This document shows positions 63,169-64,000 of a stretch of DNA of 64,000 nucleotides, one piece after another. The stretch's first letter is position 1; every line of letters starts with the position of its first letter. The stretch lies in contig NZ_CP067169.1 in NCBI RefSeq assembly GCF_028553885.1, positions 496,001 to 560,000 on the forward strand. The letters are read 5' to 3'. The notes beneath the pieces were generated by a model, which was given only the letters and a program-made list of their open reading frames with translations, searched no databases and was not told where the DNA came from. Position numbers and translations under genes: made by a program. This DNA is from Paracoccus aestuarii. Lineage in GTDB: Bacteria; Pseudomonadota; Alphaproteobacteria; Rhodobacterales; Rhodobacteraceae.

Positions 63169-64000
63169 ATGGCGCGCAAGGGCCCCGATTTCGCAACCCC
63201 GGTGCGGCGCGTTCTGATCGCCGTGCTGGCGCTGCTGCTGCTGGCGCTGTTCCTGTTCTGGCGCATCGACAGCCCGCGGGCCGAGATGATGCGCACCGCC
63301 ATGATCGACCGCATCGTGCCGCGCTTCGAATGGGCGCTGGTGCCGGTGACCCGCGTGACCCAGATGGTCGCGGGCTTTCAGAGCTATGCCCGCATCTATG
63401 AACAGAACCAGGAGCTGCGCCGCGAATTGCAGCGCATGTCCGCCTGGAAGGAGGCCGCCGTCCAGCTGGAGCAGGAGAACTCCAAGCTGCTGGCCCAGAA
63501 CAATGTCCGCATCGATCCGGCGCTAACCAGCGTGACCGGCGTGGTGATGGTCGACAGCGGTTCGGCCTTTCGCCAGTCGGTCCTGCTGAATGTCGGCCGC
63601 CGCGACGGCATCGTCGAGGGCTGGGCCACGATGGACGGGCTGGGGCTGGTCGGGCGGATCTCCGGGGTGGGGAACCGGACCAGCCGGGTGGTGCTGCTGA
63701 CCGATCCGTCCTCGCGCCTGCCGGTGACGGTCCAGCCCACGGGCGAACGCGCGCTGCTGACCGGGGACAACACGGCCCTGCCGCTGCTGGAATTCGTGGA
63801 ATCGGGCGACAATGTGCGGCCGGGCGACCGGGTCATCACCTCGGGCGACGGCGGGGTGTTCCCGCCGGGCCTGCTGGTGGGGCAGGTGGCCCAAGGCAGC
63901 GACGGGCGCATGCGCCTGCGCATGGCCGCCGATTACGAACGCCTGGATTTCCTGCGCGTGCTGCGCAGCCACCCGGCCGAGGCCGTGGTCGACGGCGCCG
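63169..64000 (+). CDS. mreC: Rod shape-determining protein MreC (3' end cut by window)
   Basis: The frame is open from ATG 63169 to the window edge, 277 codons. One membrane helix (about residues 14-32, VLIAVLALLLLALFLFW) is followed by a coiled coil (about 70-105, rich in Glu/Gln/Leu) and the beta-barrel MreC domain (SVTGVVMVDSGSAFRQSVLLNVGRRDGI onward). It links MreB to the periplasmic wall-synthesis machinery. The C-terminus is missing. Confidence 0.93.
   Translation, partial: MARKGPDFATPVRRVLIAVLALLLLALFLFWRIDSPRAEMMRTAMIDRIVPRFEWALVPVTRVTQMVAGFQSYARIYEQNQELRRELQRMSAWKEAAVQLEQENSKLLAQNNVRIDPALTSVTGVVMVDSGSAFRQSVLLNVGRRDGIVEGWATMDGLGLVGRISGVGNRTSRVVLLTDPSSRLPVTVQPTGERALLTGDNTALPLLEFVESGDNVRPGDRVITSGDGGVFPPGLLVGQVAQGSDGRMRLRMAADYERLDFLRVLRSHPAEAVVDGA

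Overview
This window is a contiguous piece of a very GC-rich alphaproteobacterial chromosome, most likely a Paracoccus or close relative in the Rhodobacteraceae. The call rests on gene content and protein resemblance recalled from memory: a cbb3 oxidase operon (ccoNOQP) next to a universal stress gene and near fnr/hemN, a transaminase closely resembling the characterised Paracoccus denitrificans omega-transaminase, phosphatidylcholine synthase, a double-length dCTP deaminase, and the scpAB/nagZ/SPOR and rpmF-plsX-fabH-ihfA blocks usual in Rhodobacterales. Genes are tightly packed. No insertion sequence, phage, CRISPR array or rRNA was seen, and no stretch over 300 bases lacks a gene.

Layout. 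1-2.5 kb: sulfotransferase (cut by the window edge) divergent from a core-2/I-branching-type glycosyltransferase, probably surface glycan work. 2.5-7.2 kb: HIT hydrolase, orphan ABC ATPase, two tiny zinc-finger proteins, polA. 7.2-16 kb: a low-oxygen and queuosine cluster with hemN and fnr divergent, a preQ1-I riboswitch ahead of queCDE, uspA, and ccoNOQP. FNR-type boxes lie at both divergent intervals. 16-20.6 kb: miaB, an exported alpha/beta hydrolase, omega-transaminase, DUF2798. 20.6-26.4 kb: comEC, gltX, gltA, an SDR protein. 26.4-32.2 kb: aminopeptidase P, UPF0173 hydrolase, recJ, glpX, bolA (all minus). 32.2-37.9 kb: J-domain protein, lnt, DEAD-box helicase with a repeat-rich tail, DUF389 protein. 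38-44.8 kb: argS, SPOR protein, nagZ, scpA, scpB, a small protein and a THUMP-type RNA methyltransferase. 44.8-53.5 kb: dcd, tRNA-Pro(GGG), merR and ihfA, a TRAP transporter with a DksA-like gene, then fabH, plsX, rpmF and yceD. 53.5-60 kb: bamE, serine hydrolase, SseB protein, pcs, FucP-like carrier, sodium:alanine symporter and a Usp gene. 60-64 kb: a leucine-rich leader peptide with leuA, then mreB and the start of mreC.

How it works together. The clearest regulatory logic is oxygen control: Fnr, coproporphyrinogen oxidase for anaerobic haem, a high-affinity oxidase and a Usp protein share FNR-type operators. Two RNA-level controls are visible: the preQ1-I riboswitch whose 3' tail is the queC ribosome binding site, and a leader with four consecutive Leu codons before leuA. 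No wholly new multi-gene system was found. The best candidates for follow-up are these RNA elements, twin related hairpins after ccoP, four convergent gene pairs that end on a shared CTAG, promoter-like AT-rich patches in the 3' ends of gltX and argS, and a TRAP cassette inside an otherwise conserved block.
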